Positions 26,354 to 36,600 of a stretch of DNA of 64,000 nt are shown in pieces (the stretch's first letter is position 1; each line of letters starts with the position of its first letter). This stretch comes from Granulicella mallensis MP5ACTX8 (GTDB lineage Bacteria; Acidobacteriota; Terriglobia; Terriglobales; Acidobacteriaceae), in NCBI RefSeq assembly GCF_000178955.2, contig NC_016631.1, positions 5,642,001 through 5,706,000 of the forward strand, given 5' to 3'. The position numbers and the translations under genes are program-made. The notes beneath the pieces were generated by a model that saw only the letters and a program-made list of their open reading frames with translations, made no database searches and was not told the origin of the DNA.

Positions 26354-27205
26354 CTACACCGTCGCCAGAGGCCGGTCGCGCGGTGTCGTCATCGAAGGCG
26401 CGGAGGCCAGCAGGCTGCGGGTATAGGCATGCTGGGGATGCGTAAAGATCTGCGTCGCGCTGCCTTGCTCCACGATCGCTCCGTGCTGCATGACGGCAAC
26501 CCGATCAGCCACCTGCGAGACCACCGTGAGATCGTGCGAGATGAACAGCATCGACAGATTGTGCTCTGCTCGCAGGCGTTTGAGCAGCGCGATGATCTGC
26601 GCCTGCACGGTGACGTCGAGCGCGGTCGTCGGTTCATCTGCGATCAGCAGACGCGGCTTATTGATCAGCGCCATCGCAATCACGATGCGCTGGCGCTGGC
26701 CGCCGGAGAACTGGTGGGGATAGTCATCGATGCGGCGCTCGGGATCGGGCAACGCGACCTCGCGCATGGCTTCGAGCACGCGTTCGCGGACCTCACGGCG
26801 CGAGGTGCGCGGAGCATGTGCCAGCAGGGCCTCGGCGATCTGCTGTCCGATCTTCATCACTGGATTCAGCGCGGTCATCGGCTCCTGGAAGATCATTGCG
26901 ATCGAACGGGAGCGATGCCGGCGCATGGCCTCCTCCGACAGATGCAGCAGGTCTTCAGGCTCCTTCCCCGTGGGCGCGAAGGCGATGCTGCCGCCCACAC
27001 TCGCACTGGGAGGAAGAAGCCGCAGCAGCCCCAGCGAGGTGGCCGACTTGCCCGAACCGGATTCACCGACCAGGCCAAGCGTCTCGCCGTGCGCGAGGTC
27101 GAACGAGATGCCATGCACGCACTCGCGTCCGGAGAAGGCGATACGAAGGTCGCGAACCGAAAGCAGATTCTGGATGGCCGTGGGTTCGTTCTCCGAAGGG
27201 TTCAT
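26354..27205 (-). CDS. ABC transporter ATP-binding protein, oligopeptide/dipeptide (OppD/DppD) type
   Basis: ATPase subunit of 283 aa. Walker A is GESGSGKS (47-54), the Q-loop [10 protein letters not shown], the signature FSGGQRQRI, Walker [13 protein letters not shown] and the H-switch ISHDLTVV. The phrases MTALNPV and [13 protein letters not shown] are typical of OppD/DppD. These normally work with two permeases, a second ATPase and a binding protein, none of which is obvious here. The upstream, same-strand secreted protein with a substrate-binding-like domain ends 46 bp before this ATG, so the two may be cotranscribed. The C-terminus lacks the Cys-containing extension common in OppD, so it may be a shortened relative. 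Confidence 0.9.
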   Translation of the reverse strand: MNPSENEPTAIQNLLSVRDLRIAFSGRECVHGISFDLAHGETLGLVGESGSGKSATSLGLLRLLPPSASVGGSIAFAPTGKEPEDLLHLSEEAMRRHRSRSIAMIFQEPMTALNPVMKIGQQIAEALLAHAPRTSRREVRERVLEAMREVALPDPERRIDDYPHQFSGGQRQRIVIAMALINKPRLLIADEPTTALDVTVQAQIIALLKRLRAEHNLSMLFISHDLTVVSQVADRVAVMQHGAIVEQGSATQIFTHPQHAYTRSLLASAPSMTTPRDRPLATV

Positions 27206-27251
27206 CGTTGTAACGAGAATAGCGAATGCTGCGACGAAAAACAGGCAACGA

Positions 27252-28940
27252 CTACTTCGGCAGAATGTTCAACGTGCGCCAGGGGCTGATCTTCATCTCG
27301 CCCTCAGCGCCTACGCTCCACACGCGCCAGCGATATCGTCCCTGGCTGTTGGCGAACTGCGCGGTGACCCGCGTCTGCAGCTTGGGGTTGTGGTCCGGAG
27401 CCAGGTAGAGGTGCGCATCCAGCCAGCCGCCGCGCGACCGCTGCCACTCCACTACCTGCAGCCCGGCGCCTCCGCCGTTATCCCACCACAACTCCGGCAC
27501 CGGAGGGCGCGAATCGCCATCCAAGGGAGAAGCCTGCGAGATACCCACCACACCAGCGTGCCGCTCCGCCCTTGCCGGGGGGCTGGTATTCGCCAGAGCC
27601 AGGCTCTCGCTCTGCTGCTCGACCTCCGGCAGATTCAGCGACACATGCAGAACCTTCCAGGCCCCGCTGTCCGCCCGGCGCAGCACCACCAAAGGATGGG
27701 CCAATCCAAAGACGCTGTCCGACGAGACCATCACGCGCAGCGCCACAATCGCCAGGTGCGCAGCCGTCGAAACCTGTATCACCTCGACACGAACGGCTCC
27801 GGCATCGGCCACACCGTTCCCGCTCGTCGCGAGCATTCCCTGTCCCAGCCTCGGCGAAAAATCCGCCATGGAGGGATCGGCGACCTCCCCCAGGTTCTCT
27901 CCGCGCAGCAGATGTCCTATCGCGCTTACGGCTACGTCCGCCGCATCCTGCGACCGCTTCGACGAGCTCTGCTGCACACAACCCGCACAGCTATCTCCCT
28001 CGCTCATCCACAGCGCAAACGCCTTTGCGGTCTCCATATGCGGTGCCCGAGCAAGGATTGCAAACTCCGGAGCGAAGGATTCTCCGTAAGGCAAACCATC
28101 CGCCAGGAAGGACGCCGGCTGCAGCATTGCCAGGCCAAATCGACCTTGCAGCCCGCTCCACCACTCCGCCGACAGCGGTCCGATCAGCAGGTCCGGATAG
28201 GCTGCCGTTCCTTTGACGGCCACCAGGTCATCCTTCAGATCGTCCACATACACATCGACGAATTGGACCTGAAGCTCCGGAAAGAGATCCTGCAGGTCAG
28301 CCGAAAGCCTCTCCTGCAAAGGATCCGGCTTTGGCGCATTGGCGGCACTCGTTCCGGCCTGCGCGATCGTGCTCAGCGAGTTCCCGAAGCTCCCCGCATT
28401 CTGGCCATGATTACTCGCGGCGGTGCCGTAGGTGCTTGCGGTTTGCCCATAGGTCCCGGCGGTCTGGCCATGGTTGCTCGATGCCGTGCCAAAGCTGCCG
28501 GACGTCTGGCCGAAGCTTCCGGCGGTCTGTTCCTTGTAGTCGCTCGCTTTACTGGACGGGTCCGCAGGGGTCGCTGCGGTGTTGCCGTTTGAGTTCTGGT
28601 CCGTGGACGGCATCACGTTTTCAGCGCTGATGGTGGGGCTGCTGGAGGCCACTCCATAGTTGCTGGAGGCTGTCCCATAGTCGCTGGCGCTCTGGCCAAA
28701 GCTGCTGGCGCTCTGCTCGCGATAAGTGATCTCCGCCTGGTCACGATTTCCGGCAGACGCGCCCCTTAGACGATGCCCTGTGGACGGCCTCAGAACCCAG
28801 ATGACCAGACGCCCCTGTCGCAGCGCGTCTAAAGAATCTCCAGGATCTCCGGCGGAATCTTCAGACTGCGCCCGCGCCAAACCCGCACAAGCCAGCAGCA
28901 CGACCATCGCACACCACGTTGCCCATTGCTTCGCGCGCAC
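27252..28940 (-). CDS. Secreted protein with heptad (S-A-G-x-[FYH]-G-Q) repeats and a possible solute-binding-like domain
   Basis: Not a family I can name. The start is GTG at 28940 with GGAGG six to seven bases upstream, giving 562 aa and a signal peptide ([20 protein letters not shown]). Residues about 76-98 and 140-186 contain ten 7-residue repeats, e.g. [35 protein letters not shown]. The middle ([49 protein letters not shown]) resembles type 2 periplasmic binding proteins, an impression only. CAGCVQQ may bind metal or form a disulfide. The C-terminal part ([10 protein letters not shown]) is strand-rich. It is followed by an orphan ABC ATPase on the same strand. Confidence 0.75.
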   Translation of the reverse strand: MRAKQWATWCAMVVLLACAGLARAQSEDSAGDPGDSLDALRQGRLVIWVLRPSTGHRLRGASAGNRDQAEITYREQSASSFGQSASDYGTASSNYGVASSSPTISAENVMPSTDQNSNGNTAATPADPSSKASDYKEQTAGSFGQTSGSFGTASSNHGQTAGTYGQTASTYGTAASNHGQNAGSFGNSLSTIAQAGTSAANAPKPDPLQERLSADLQDLFPELQVQFVDVYVDDLKDDLVAVKGTAAYPDLLIGPLSAEWWSGLQGRFGLAMLQPASFLADGLPYGESFAPEFAILARAPHMETAKAFALWMSEGDSCAGCVQQSSSKRSQDAADVAVSAIGHLLRGENLGEVADPSMADFSPRLGQGMLATSGNGVADAGAVRVEVIQVSTAAHLAIVALRVMVSSDSVFGLAHPLVVLRRADSGAWKVLHVSLNLPEVEQQSESLALANTSPPARAERHAGVVGISQASPLDGDSRPPVPELWWDNGGGAGLQVVEWQRSRGGWLDAHLYLAPDHNPKLQTRVTAQFANSQGRYRWRVWSVGAEGEMKISPWRTLNILPK

Positions 28941-29070
28941 GATGCCCCTCCGCTGGACTTCTGGCCTTCTCGGCAAGTTTACAGTCCAATGAAAGATTGG
29001 ACGGTTAAAGCGGGGAGAAGTAGCGACTATCTTCTTGGTGGCTCCTGCTTTCGTTCTTGCTTTTCTTGTT

Positions 29071-29223
29071 GTCATTCCCGTAGGGAATCTGCTTCCTCCC
29101 GTTCTTCCCTCGTACCACCCAGAAAATACGTGAGCTGGAACTAAAACTGGTGCAAGCTCACGCGCAACGTTTGAGGCAACACTGGCAAAAAGCGGGAGAC
29201 AGCAGATTCCCTACGGGAATGAC
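29071..29223. repeat. Dispersed palindromic repeat, family B, copy 2
   Basis: About 153 bp bounded by GTCATTCCCGTAGGGAATCT and its inverse AGATTCCCTACGGGAATGAC. Outer bases differ from copies 1 and 3 (CCGTAGGG in place of CGAGCGTAGCGAGCG), but both ends changed together. Inner arms and the AAAAGC tails are as in the other copies. It fills the gap between divergent genes. Confidence 0.85.
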
Positions 29224-29320
29224 AAACAAGAAAAGCAAGAACAAGGCGGGTTCAAACAAGCTCGCAACCACCTTGCCGATCGATCCGCGTCGAAGCAGCG
29301 TCTACGCTCATCCAATAGAT

Positions 29321-30385
29321 ATGAGCAACACCCTTCGCCTCTCCGTGCTCGACCAATCCCCTGTCCTTGCAGGCTCGACGCCTGCCCAGGCACTGGCCAA
29401 CTCGCTCGACCTCGCGCAGCATGTCGACCGGCTCGGCTACACGAGGCTGTGGTACTCCGAGCACCATGCGATGGATCTGCTTGCCTGCACTGCACCGGAA
29501 ATTTTGATCGCGCGGGCTGCCGGAGCGACGAAGCGGATTCGCGTTGGGTCCGGCGGAATCATGCTCCCGCACTACTCGCCTCTGAAAGTAGCCGAGGTCT
29601 TCCGCACTTTGCATGCGATGTTTCCCGAACGCATCGATCTCGGGATCGGGCGCGCACCGGGCGGCGGCCAGCTCGAAGCTTACGCGCTGCGGCGCAACCG
29701 GCAGGGAGCCCAGACGGACGACTTCCCCAAGCAGTTGGCCGAGCTCCAAGCCTTTCTGCACCCCGAGCGCTTCCCGGACGATCATCCCTTTCGCAACATC
29801 CGTGTCGCTCCCGATGCCCCCGGCGCGCCCGACATCTGGCTGCTGGGCTCGTCGATGTGGTCGGCGGTGACAGCCGCGCAAGAGGGCTTGCCCTACGCCT
29901 TCGCCCACTTCTTTTCCCCGATCGCGACGCGCCAGGCCATCGAGCATTACCAGCGCAACTTCCAGGCCTCTTCCAGCCGCGCGAAGCCCGAAGCCACGCT
30001 GGCCATCGGTGTGATCTGCGCGCCTACCGAGGAGGAGGCGAAGTATCTCCATGCTTCGGTACGCCTGCTGCAACGCCGTATCCGCATGGATGACCGCCGT
30101 CCCGTCGCCAGCCCCGAGGAAGCACTGCGTGAGTTGGCCGCCGTTCCTACAGCGCCCAATCCGCTGCTGTCGTTTACAGCCGGAAGCCTCGATGCGCCGG
30201 AAGAGGGAGAGTGGCCGCGCTACGTCGTCGGCACCCCGGAACAAGTCGCCTCAAGACTGCGCTCGCTGGCGGAAGAGCTGCATTTGAAAGAGTTGATCGT
30301 GAACACCATCACGCACTCGCATGAGGCGCGGTTGCGATCTTACCAACTGCTTGCGGAAGAGATGCATCTTGAAGTGACTGCATAA
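29321..30385 (+). CDS. LLM-class (luciferase-like) flavin-dependent oxidoreductase
   Basis: Bacterial-luciferase-like TIM-barrel monooxygenase of 354 aa using reduced flavin. Family motifs: LSVLDQSPVLAGSTPAQAL, GYTRLWYSEHH, IRVGSGGIMLPHYSPLKVAE, RIDLGIGRAPGG, WLLGSS, and C-terminal RYVVGTPEQVASRL. Together these define the MsnO8-type subgroup of the family. The ATG at 29321 starts at the fold; upstream in-frame codons from 29150 translate family B repeat DNA and are rejected. The substrate is unknown. It is divergent from the heptad-repeat protein, and the DUF2167 gene follows after 39 bp. Confidence 0.93.
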   Translation: MSNTLRLSVLDQSPVLAGSTPAQALANSLDLAQHVDRLGYTRLWYSEHHAMDLLACTAPEILIARAAGATKRIRVGSGGIMLPHYSPLKVAEVFRTLHAMFPERIDLGIGRAPGGGQLEAYALRRNRQGAQTDDFPKQLAELQAFLHPERFPDDHPFRNIRVAPDAPGAPDIWLLGSSMWSAVTAAQEGLPYAFAHFFSPIATRQAIEHYQRNFQASSSRAKPEATLAIGVICAPTEEEAKYLHASVRLLQRRIRMDDRRPVASPEEALRELAAVPTAPNPLLSFTAGSLDAPEEGEWPRYVVGTPEQVASRLRSLAEELHLKELIVNTITHSHEARLRSYQLLAEEMHLEVTA

Positions 30386-30424
30386 TGCATGTGCTATCCT
30401 CTGTTGGAATTTCAGAGGATAGTT

Positions 30425-31372
30425 ATGGTTTGGCAGCGACTCATGGGGCAGCGGCCCTTCTATTGCGCGCTCGTTTTGGCGATCGGTCTCCTTCTCCCCT
30501 CTGTCAGCCTGGCGCAGGGAAAGGTTGTTGAATCCGCCCCCGCCCCGATCGAATGGCACCACGGACCGTACGTCGCCCACCTCGGCTCGGTGGCCCAGAT
30601 CAACATTCCAGAGGGCTACCGCTTTGCGGATGCCGCGGGCACTCGCAGATTTCTTGAGCTGACACATAACCCTCCGTCCGAGCAGGAAGCCGGCATCATC
30701 ACTCCGATCCTGTACAAGGGTGACCCCGACAATAAGTTCTGGTTTGTCCTCTTCGATTTCGACGAGACGGGATACGTCAAGGACGACGAGAAGTCTTCCA
30801 TCGATGCCGACAAGCTCTTGACCTCGATGAAGGATGCGACAGAGCGGGAAAACACCGTGCGCAAGGAGCGGGGCTGGACGGGCTTCCATCTGATCGGCTG
30901 GCAGACGCAGCCCTTCTACGATCCCAAGACCCACAACCTCACGTGGGGGACCCTGGGCAACTCCGACGACCCCAAAGAGGGCCAGAGCGTGAACTATTCC
31001 ACCCGCATCCTCGGCCGCCACGGAGTCATGAGGATCGACCTCGTCCTGGACCCCGCGCAGACTACTGAGGTCGTACCCAACTTCAATGCGCTGCTCTCAG
31101 GCTTCAAGTTCCTTCCCGGCAGCCAGTATGCCGACTTCGTCAAGGGAGACAAGGTCGCCGAATACGGCCTTACGGCACTTATCGCCGGAGGAGCGACAGC
31201 CATCGCTCTCAAGACCGGGCTCTTCGCCAAGCTGCTGGCTCTTCTGGCCGGCCTCTGGAAGCTGATCGCCGTCGGCGTTGCGGCTCTTCTCACGCGCATC
31301 AAGAACATCTTTGCTGCAATCAAGAGCAAGTTCCAGCGCGACAAGCCGGGTCCCCAGGGTGATCTAAGGTAA
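30425..31372 (+). CDS. DUF2167-family membrane protein
   Basis: Envelope protein of 315 aa. The ATG at 30425 follows AGAGGAT and starts a signal or anchor segment (FYCALVLAIGLLLPSVSLAQ). The body carries the DUF2167 pattern: HLGSVAQINIPEGYRFADA, KFWFVLFDFDETGYVKDDE, GWTGFHLIGWQTQPFYDPKT, HNLTWGTLGN, NYSTRILGRHGVMRIDLV. The C-terminus has hydrophobic stretches (YGLTALIAGGATAIALKTGL, LLALLAGLWKLIAVGVAALL) and a basic tail. DUF2167 proteins are membrane proteins of unknown function. The following gene, 23 bp downstream, encodes a membrane protein and is probably in the same operon. Confidence 0.9.
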   Translation: MVWQRLMGQRPFYCALVLAIGLLLPSVSLAQGKVVESAPAPIEWHHGPYVAHLGSVAQINIPEGYRFADAAGTRRFLELTHNPPSEQEAGIITPILYKGDPDNKFWFVLFDFDETGYVKDDEKSSIDADKLLTSMKDATERENTVRKERGWTGFHLIGWQTQPFYDPKTHNLTWGTLGNSDDPKEGQSVNYSTRILGRHGVMRIDLVLDPAQTTEVVPNFNALLSGFKFLPGSQYADFVKGDKVAEYGLTALIAGGATAIALKTGLFAKLLALLAGLWKLIAVGVAALLTRIKNIFAAIKSKFQRDKPGPQGDLR

Positions 31373-31395
31373 ACCGGCAACGGGCCCATCCCACA

Positions 31396-31962
31396 ATGAC
31401 TCGAATTGAAGTTGAACTGCTCGGCGCACTCTTCCTGATCTACGCCTATGAGTGCGTGCATTGGATCGGACCGGAAGCCGAGGCCTTTACCCGGGCCTCG
31501 GCTTCCGAATGGAAGCGCCACCAGCGCGGCCCGCTCAGCTTCACGCTGCTGAACAAGACTCCCCTTCTGGTCGACCCCTTTCTCCTCCTTCCCGGCTACA
31601 TCCAGCGGCAATCCCCGCTACCGTTGCGGGCCCCTGAACGTGCACTGCAAAGGGTCTCGAAACGCCTCAATGCGCTGTGGCTCCTTGAGATGCAGTGCCG
31701 CATCCAGGCCATGCTGCTTCTGCTCTTTTTGCCATGGGTGATCTGGAGCCAGCGGCTCACGACCATCTGGCCTTCCCTGACGATCGCTCTTGTCACCAGC
31801 CATCTGCTGATGATGGTCTCGTTTCTCTTCGCTCTGCGCCGCTATCCCTGGTCGCGAAGACTCTCCATTGCAGCGCCCTTCTTCCTGAATCCCCTGGGAG
31901 CTACGCGGCTGCTTGAGGTGGTATCCCAGGTCAGCTTCGAGGAAGAGATCGAACGGGGCTAA
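31396..31962 (+). CDS. Hypothetical membrane protein
   Basis: No named family is recognised. The product is 188 aa with an N-terminal hydrophobic segment (LLGALFLIYAYECVHWIG) and three likely later ones (MLLLLFLPWVIWSQRL, LTIALVTSHLLMMVSFLFAL, and a weaker AAPFFLNPLGATRLL). Conserved-looking polar stretches are SEWKRHQRGPLSFTLLNKTP and SQVSFEEEIE. It is 23 bp downstream of the DUF2167 gene on the same strand, so a joint function in the envelope is likely. Nothing more can be said from sequence. Confidence 0.75.
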   Translation: MTRIEVELLGALFLIYAYECVHWIGPEAEAFTRASASEWKRHQRGPLSFTLLNKTPLLVDPFLLLPGYIQRQSPLPLRAPERALQRVSKRLNALWLLEMQCRIQAMLLLLFLPWVIWSQRLTTIWPSLTIALVTSHLLMMVSFLFALRRYPWSRRLSIAAPFFLNPLGATRLLEVVSQVSFEEEIERG

Positions 31963-32010
31963 CCGAAATCAAGATAGCTTCACCTGTAGTGTTTACTCCC
32001 CTACAGAGAC

Positions 32011-32228
32011 GTCATCCTGAGCGTAGCGTCCCGGCATTTGGGGACGCGGAGTCGAAGGACCCCGAGGGTTGACCTCTTGCCCAAACCTCTTGCACTTTTT
32101 CGACCTCGAGCGCTCGAGTCTGGACTCTCGTACTTGAAAAGGTTCCCGCAGCATGGGAGAAATAAAGTCCCTCGGGGTCCTTCGACTTCGCACCTCGCAA
32201 AAGCGCGAGGCGCTACGCTCAGGATGAC
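32011..32228. repeat. Dispersed palindromic repeat, family A, copy 5
   Basis: About 218 bp from GTCATCCTGAGCG to CGCTCAGGATGAC, with TCGAAGGACCCCGAGG mirrored by CCTCGGGGTCCTTCGA and a central CGACCTCGAGCGCTCGAGTC hairpin. It lies between tandem plus-strand genes. Confidence 0.9.
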
Positions 32229-32321
32229 GATTTTGCGGAGGGGTAAAAAAAGCATATCGGACACATCGATCTTTAGTTCTGCGTGAACATCTTCTTCACA
32301 ATCCCTCTCTGGCATCGCATC

Positions 32322-32364
32322 TTTGTGTTCAGTTTGGCTCGACAGGCTCTAAACTGAACACAAA
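32322..32364 (+). promoter_or_regulatory. Perfect 14-bp palindrome abutting the flavoprotein start codon
   Basis: TTTGTGTTCAGTTT (32322-32335) and AAACTGAACACAAA (32351-32364) are perfect inverted repeats around a 15-base spacer. The right arm ends two bases before the ATG at 32367, where a ribosome-binding site should be; none is visible. It could be an operator or an mRNA hairpin that controls translation. Confidence 0.65.
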
Positions 32365-32366
32365 TC

Positions 32367-33566
32367 ATGCTCTCTTACGATGTCCTCATCCTCGGCGCAG
32401 GGCCAGCGGGATGCTCTGCGGCTTATGACCTTGCCCGCGCAGGCAAGCGCGTCCTGATGCTCGACAAGCGCATGTTTCCGCGCCATAAGGCCTGCGCCTG
32501 CGGACTTACGCGCAAGACACTGAAGGCTCTGCGCTACTCCGTCGAGCCGGTCGTCGAACGCGTGTGTCATGAGATTGTGCTGCGACACATCGCATCCCAC
32601 ACCGCGCAGCGTGTCCTGGTGCGAACCCGCGATCCCATCTGCGCCATGGCCGTGCGCGAACGCTTCGACGCCTTCTGCCTGCAGCAGACACTCGCAGCCG
32701 GGGCGGAGCTGTGCAAGGTTGAAGGCATCGTTGCGCTGCGCGAAGAAACGGATCGAATAGAAGTCGACATAGCGACCGCAGCCGGCATCGAGACACTGGA
32801 GGCTCCCGTGGTGATTGGCGCCGACGGCTCCAATGGACAGTCACGACGGCTCGCCGAGGGGTTGCGCACCGGCAAAGAGGTGAGGGCTGCGGCACTGCCT
32901 GCCGAGCCGCAATGGTATGCGCGCGGGTTTGCGTTGGAGACCACCGTCCCTTACGCGATGCTGCCCATAGCTCTTCCCGGCGGCGACACACCGCAGGATC
33001 TCGTCTTCGATTTTGCGCCTCTACCCGGCGGCTATGGCTGGCTGTTTCCCAAGGGAGACCATGTCAACATTGGCGTCGGAGCCTTCGCGCCAACTCCTAC
33101 GGGAGATGCCTGCCTGAAGAGCGTGACACGCGCCTTACTGACCGAGTACACAGAGGCAAACCTTGGCATCACAACTCTCCCGAATATCACGGGGCAATAT
33201 CTTGGCATGGGTGGACAAGCCTATGTGCCGCATGGGCGCGTGCTGCTGGCCGGGGATGCCGCCGGCCTCGTCGATCCGCTGACCGGAGAAGGCATCTATT
33301 CGGCGATCGTAAGTGGCCAGGCTGCGGCGGCAGCGATTCTGGCCTGCGACGCTACAGACCTCACCGAAGAGTATGCGCGACGCTTGCAACCCTTGCAGAA
33401 GACCCTGGCCTTTTCGCGTCGCGCGGCACAGGCTTTTTATGCGCATCCGGAACGCGGGTTCCGCGTGATGCGAACGCCGCTGCTGCGCTCGCTCGTGCTG
33501 AAGACCTACTCCGATGGACTGCCTCCCACGAAGTTGCTCGGCATTCTGTCGAAGATCTTCGCGTAG
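32367..33566 (+). CDS. Geranylgeranyl-reductase-family FAD-dependent oxidoreductase
   Basis: Flavoprotein of 399 aa that reduces isoprenoid double bonds in its best-known members. The N-terminal FAD-binding motif is VLILGAGPAGCSAAYDLARA, followed by PRHKACACGLTRKTL (the Cys-rich motif of this family), VIGADGSNGQSRR, and the second FAD motif GRVLLAGDAAGLVDPLTGEGIYSA. No signal peptide is present. The substrate cannot be fixed: quinone side-chain, lipid or pigment isoprenoids are all possible. The gene is single, faces a strong terminator of the opposing receptor gene, and has a conspicuous palindrome at its start. Confidence 0.9.
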   Translation: MLSYDVLILGAGPAGCSAAYDLARAGKRVLMLDKRMFPRHKACACGLTRKTLKALRYSVEPVVERVCHEIVLRHIASHTAQRVLVRTRDPICAMAVRERFDAFCLQQTLAAGAELCKVEGIVALREETDRIEVDIATAAGIETLEAPVVIGADGSNGQSRRLAEGLRTGKEVRAAALPAEPQWYARGFALETTVPYAMLPIALPGGDTPQDLVFDFAPLPGGYGWLFPKGDHVNIGVGAFAPTPTGDACLKSVTRALLTEYTEANLGITTLPNITGQYLGMGGQAYVPHGRVLLAGDAAGLVDPLTGEGIYSAIVSGQAAAAAILACDATDLTEEYARRLQPLQKTLAFSRRAAQAFYAHPERGFRVMRTPLLRSLVLKTYSDGLPPTKLLGILSKIFA

Positions 33567-33573
33567 ACAAAAA

Positions 33574-33601
33574 AAGGGCGATGGCCGAAGCCATCGCCCT
33601 T
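33574..33601 (-). terminator. Intrinsic terminator of the second Oar-like receptor gene
   Basis: A perfect 12-bp stem, AAGGGCGATGGC (33574-33585) and GCCATCGCCCTT (33590-33601), with tetraloop CGAA. On the minus strand the stem is followed by a run of T (complement of the A-tract at 33569-33575). It ends transcription of the receptor and may also serve the convergent flavoprotein gene. Confidence 0.9.
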
Positions 33602-33621
33602 GAGAGGAGCAGTTACTACCG

Positions 33622-36600
33622 TTAGAACTGGAGGCGAAGCGCCAACTGAATCAGACGCGGACTGTAAGCGTAGTTCGAGTTCACGCTGGAGACCGCGGCA
33701 AACGATGGTTGATAGGTCAGGTTGTTGACGGTCGTTGCCGCTGTCTGTCCCTGTACGGTCGAGATGGCATAGCCTGTGGTGCCTACGCCAGTAACGTTCT
33801 GGTGATTGGCGAGGTTGAATGCCTCGCCGATCAACTGCAGGTTGTAGTGCTCAGCGAAAGTGAACTCCTTCTGCGCCCGCAGATCGACGACGATCGTACG
33901 CGGAAGCTGGAAGGTGTCACGTCCCAGGAACGGCAGGTAGGAGGACGCCGCTGAGGTTCCTACGATGCCGCTTCCAGCAGCCTCATAGCAGTTGACTCCA
34001 TAGCATTGGTTAGGAGTCGTACCGGTTGTAACCGCGGAGTATGGCAAACCACTCTGCATCTGAACGAGCGGCTTGATCGACCAACCGTTCGCGAGATACT
34101 TGAGGGCGCTGTCGCCATGGATGCCGGGAGCATTCAACACGGCCCAACCCACAACACGGTGACGCACATTCAGCGCTGAATTGCCATAGTTCTCGCGTGG
34201 GTTGGCATAGGGGTCGAGCCAGTTCTCCGTGCTCGCCGCCGTAAAGCCGCTCGCGCTGAAGTCCAGAGCGTGTGACCAGGTGTAGTTCGCATCGAACGTA
34301 ATCCACTTGAAGGTGCGGTTCGTTAGATCAAGCGAAAGTGCGTTGTAGCTGGAGTTGATGTTGCTGACAACGTCGGTGACATTGCCAAAGTTCGGATTGA
34401 TCAGAATGTTGTTATAAGTGCTGGACTTGGCACCAGTCTGCTGTTTGCCGGCATAGGCTGTGACCGCGTAGGAACCGCAGCTCACCGGACCGCAAGTGCC
34501 ATTCGTTCCGGGAACGACGTTGTAGTTGATCGTGTACGTCTTGGTCCGGTCGAGGTTGAAGTTCAAGTAATTCGGCAGCTCGCGGCCGAGCGTACCCAGA
34601 TAGCTGACAGAAATTACGTTGGAGTTACCCAGGTTCTGCTGCACGGAAAGATCGAACTGCTCCGTGTAGGGATTCTGCAGATGCTTGTCCAGGTAGTACG
34701 CGCTGGCTGTTCCTGGAGCAGGACCCGTAGGAGGCGTCTGCAGGGTGGGAGCATTGGCCGTCGTCGAAGAGTAACTCGGCGTCGACTGCGAGAGTGCAGA
34801 ACCCGTATTCAGATAGGCGTTCAGAATGACTGCATTGGGAATACGGCCGTAGTACATGCCGAAGCCACCGCGAACAACCGTCTTGCCGAGACCGAACGGA
34901 TCATAAGCAAAACCAAGGCGAGGGCTGAAGTTGTTCTTGTCGCTGGGATGAGAAGTCGTGATGGGCAGCGTGCCGGCCGCCGCGCCGCTCAGATTCGCAT
35001 AGGGGCTGGGGATGGCCTCGTAGTCATAGCGAACGCCAAGATTAAGCGTCAAACGAGAAGTCAGCTTCCAGTCGTCCTGAGCGAAGAAGCCATAGTCGAG
35101 CGTGGCCAAATCGAAGGTTGACGGACCAAAGCCTGCAGCATAGCTCGAGTAGCAGGGATAGAAGCCACTGGCAGACGATCCGACACCGCTACCGGAAGCA
35201 TCGCAGCTCTTTCCCTTCGCGATCAGATCTGAGAAGTAATTGACGGTAGAACCGTAGGTAATGTAGCCATTGCCTTCATAGACATTGTCCTGCAGATCGT
35301 AGTTATGGATGATGTCCTCTCCAAAACGGATGGAGTGCTTGCCCCAGACATAGGTAGCCGTATCGCCGACCTGCCACTTGCGCTCGTCAGGATAGGCGAC
35401 ACGGAAGGAGTAGTAAGGCATGCCCAGAAAGAAACCGATGCCCGTATTCAGAGCAACTTCCGGAGCCAGGCCGGTGCTGTTGAGGAGGTTCGCCTTGGTA
35501 TAGGCGCTGGTGGGCTGCAGGCCTTCGTCGTTCAACTCGCGACCGTACTGGTAGCGCACTTCATTGGTGAGATTCTGCCTGATGAGCGAATCGAGCTTGA
35601 CCAGGGTGTAGTCCAGCTTGACGAAGTCCGTGCCGAAGCTGTCGATCGCGTAGTTGTTGGTTCCCTGCGTCTGCACGCCACCGGGCGAGTCCCAGCGAAG
35701 GCGATGGTAGAGAACGCTGAGGTGTTCCTTGTCGTTGACCTGCCAGTCCAGCTTCGGCGTATTGATGAGCTGATTACCAAAGCGCGGCACAGTGCCGAGG
35801 TCCGTAAGCAGGGCCTGGAGCTGCGTGCTGTAAGCCGTTGCGCCAGCAGCATAGGAGCTGTAACCAAGACGTGCAGCCAGCAGGCAGGCTGCGCTGTCTG
35901 TTGCGCTTGCAACGGCGGTCTTGGAAGGAGTGGTAATTGTGCCGGTCGCCGTGCTGCAGGCGTATCCCGCGCTCAGAGCCGCATCCGGCGAGACGAAGAA
36001 GCTGCCGGGGTTGTTGGCCTTGGCGGTGCCGGGGAAGTTACGGCGATACGCGTCGAAGGCATAGAACCAGAAGAGCTTGTCCTTCTTGAGCGGACCGCCG
36101 ACGGCGAAGCCATATTGATTGCGGTTGTCCTTGGGACGGTAAGGCGAGGTGATGTACTGATTGGTCACCGAATTGAAGACCGTGTTGGACGCGCCAGGCT
36201 GGAAGGCCGAGCGGCTCGAGTTGCGGTTGTAGAAGTAGAGCTCGCCGTGCAGCTGATTACCACCACTCTTCGTCACCGAGTTCACCACGCCACCCACGGC
36301 ACGGCCGAACTCAGCCGAATAGACACCGGTGTTGACCTGGAACTCGCGGACAGCGCCCTGCGAGGTGGAGTAACCGGCGCGGGTACGGCCGCGCTCTTCC
36401 GAGAAGAACGCCTGGTTGTCGTCAGCGCCGTCGATCTCGACGTTGTTCAGCACGGACGGAATAGCGCGGAAGCTGAGCAGACCGAAGCCGTTTGAATCGT
36501 TCACGACGCCGGGCGTAGTCAGAGCAAGGGTCGACCAGCGGCGGTTGTTGACCGGGATCGCTTCGATCTCTTTGTTGTCGAGGTGGCCGCCGAACTCGGC

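Noticed and set aside
26730..28592. 620-aa plus-strand ORF across the ABC ATPase and heptad-repeat genes
   Set aside because: It spans two opposite-strand genes and an intergenic gap; composition is Arg/Ser/Pro-rich without motifs.
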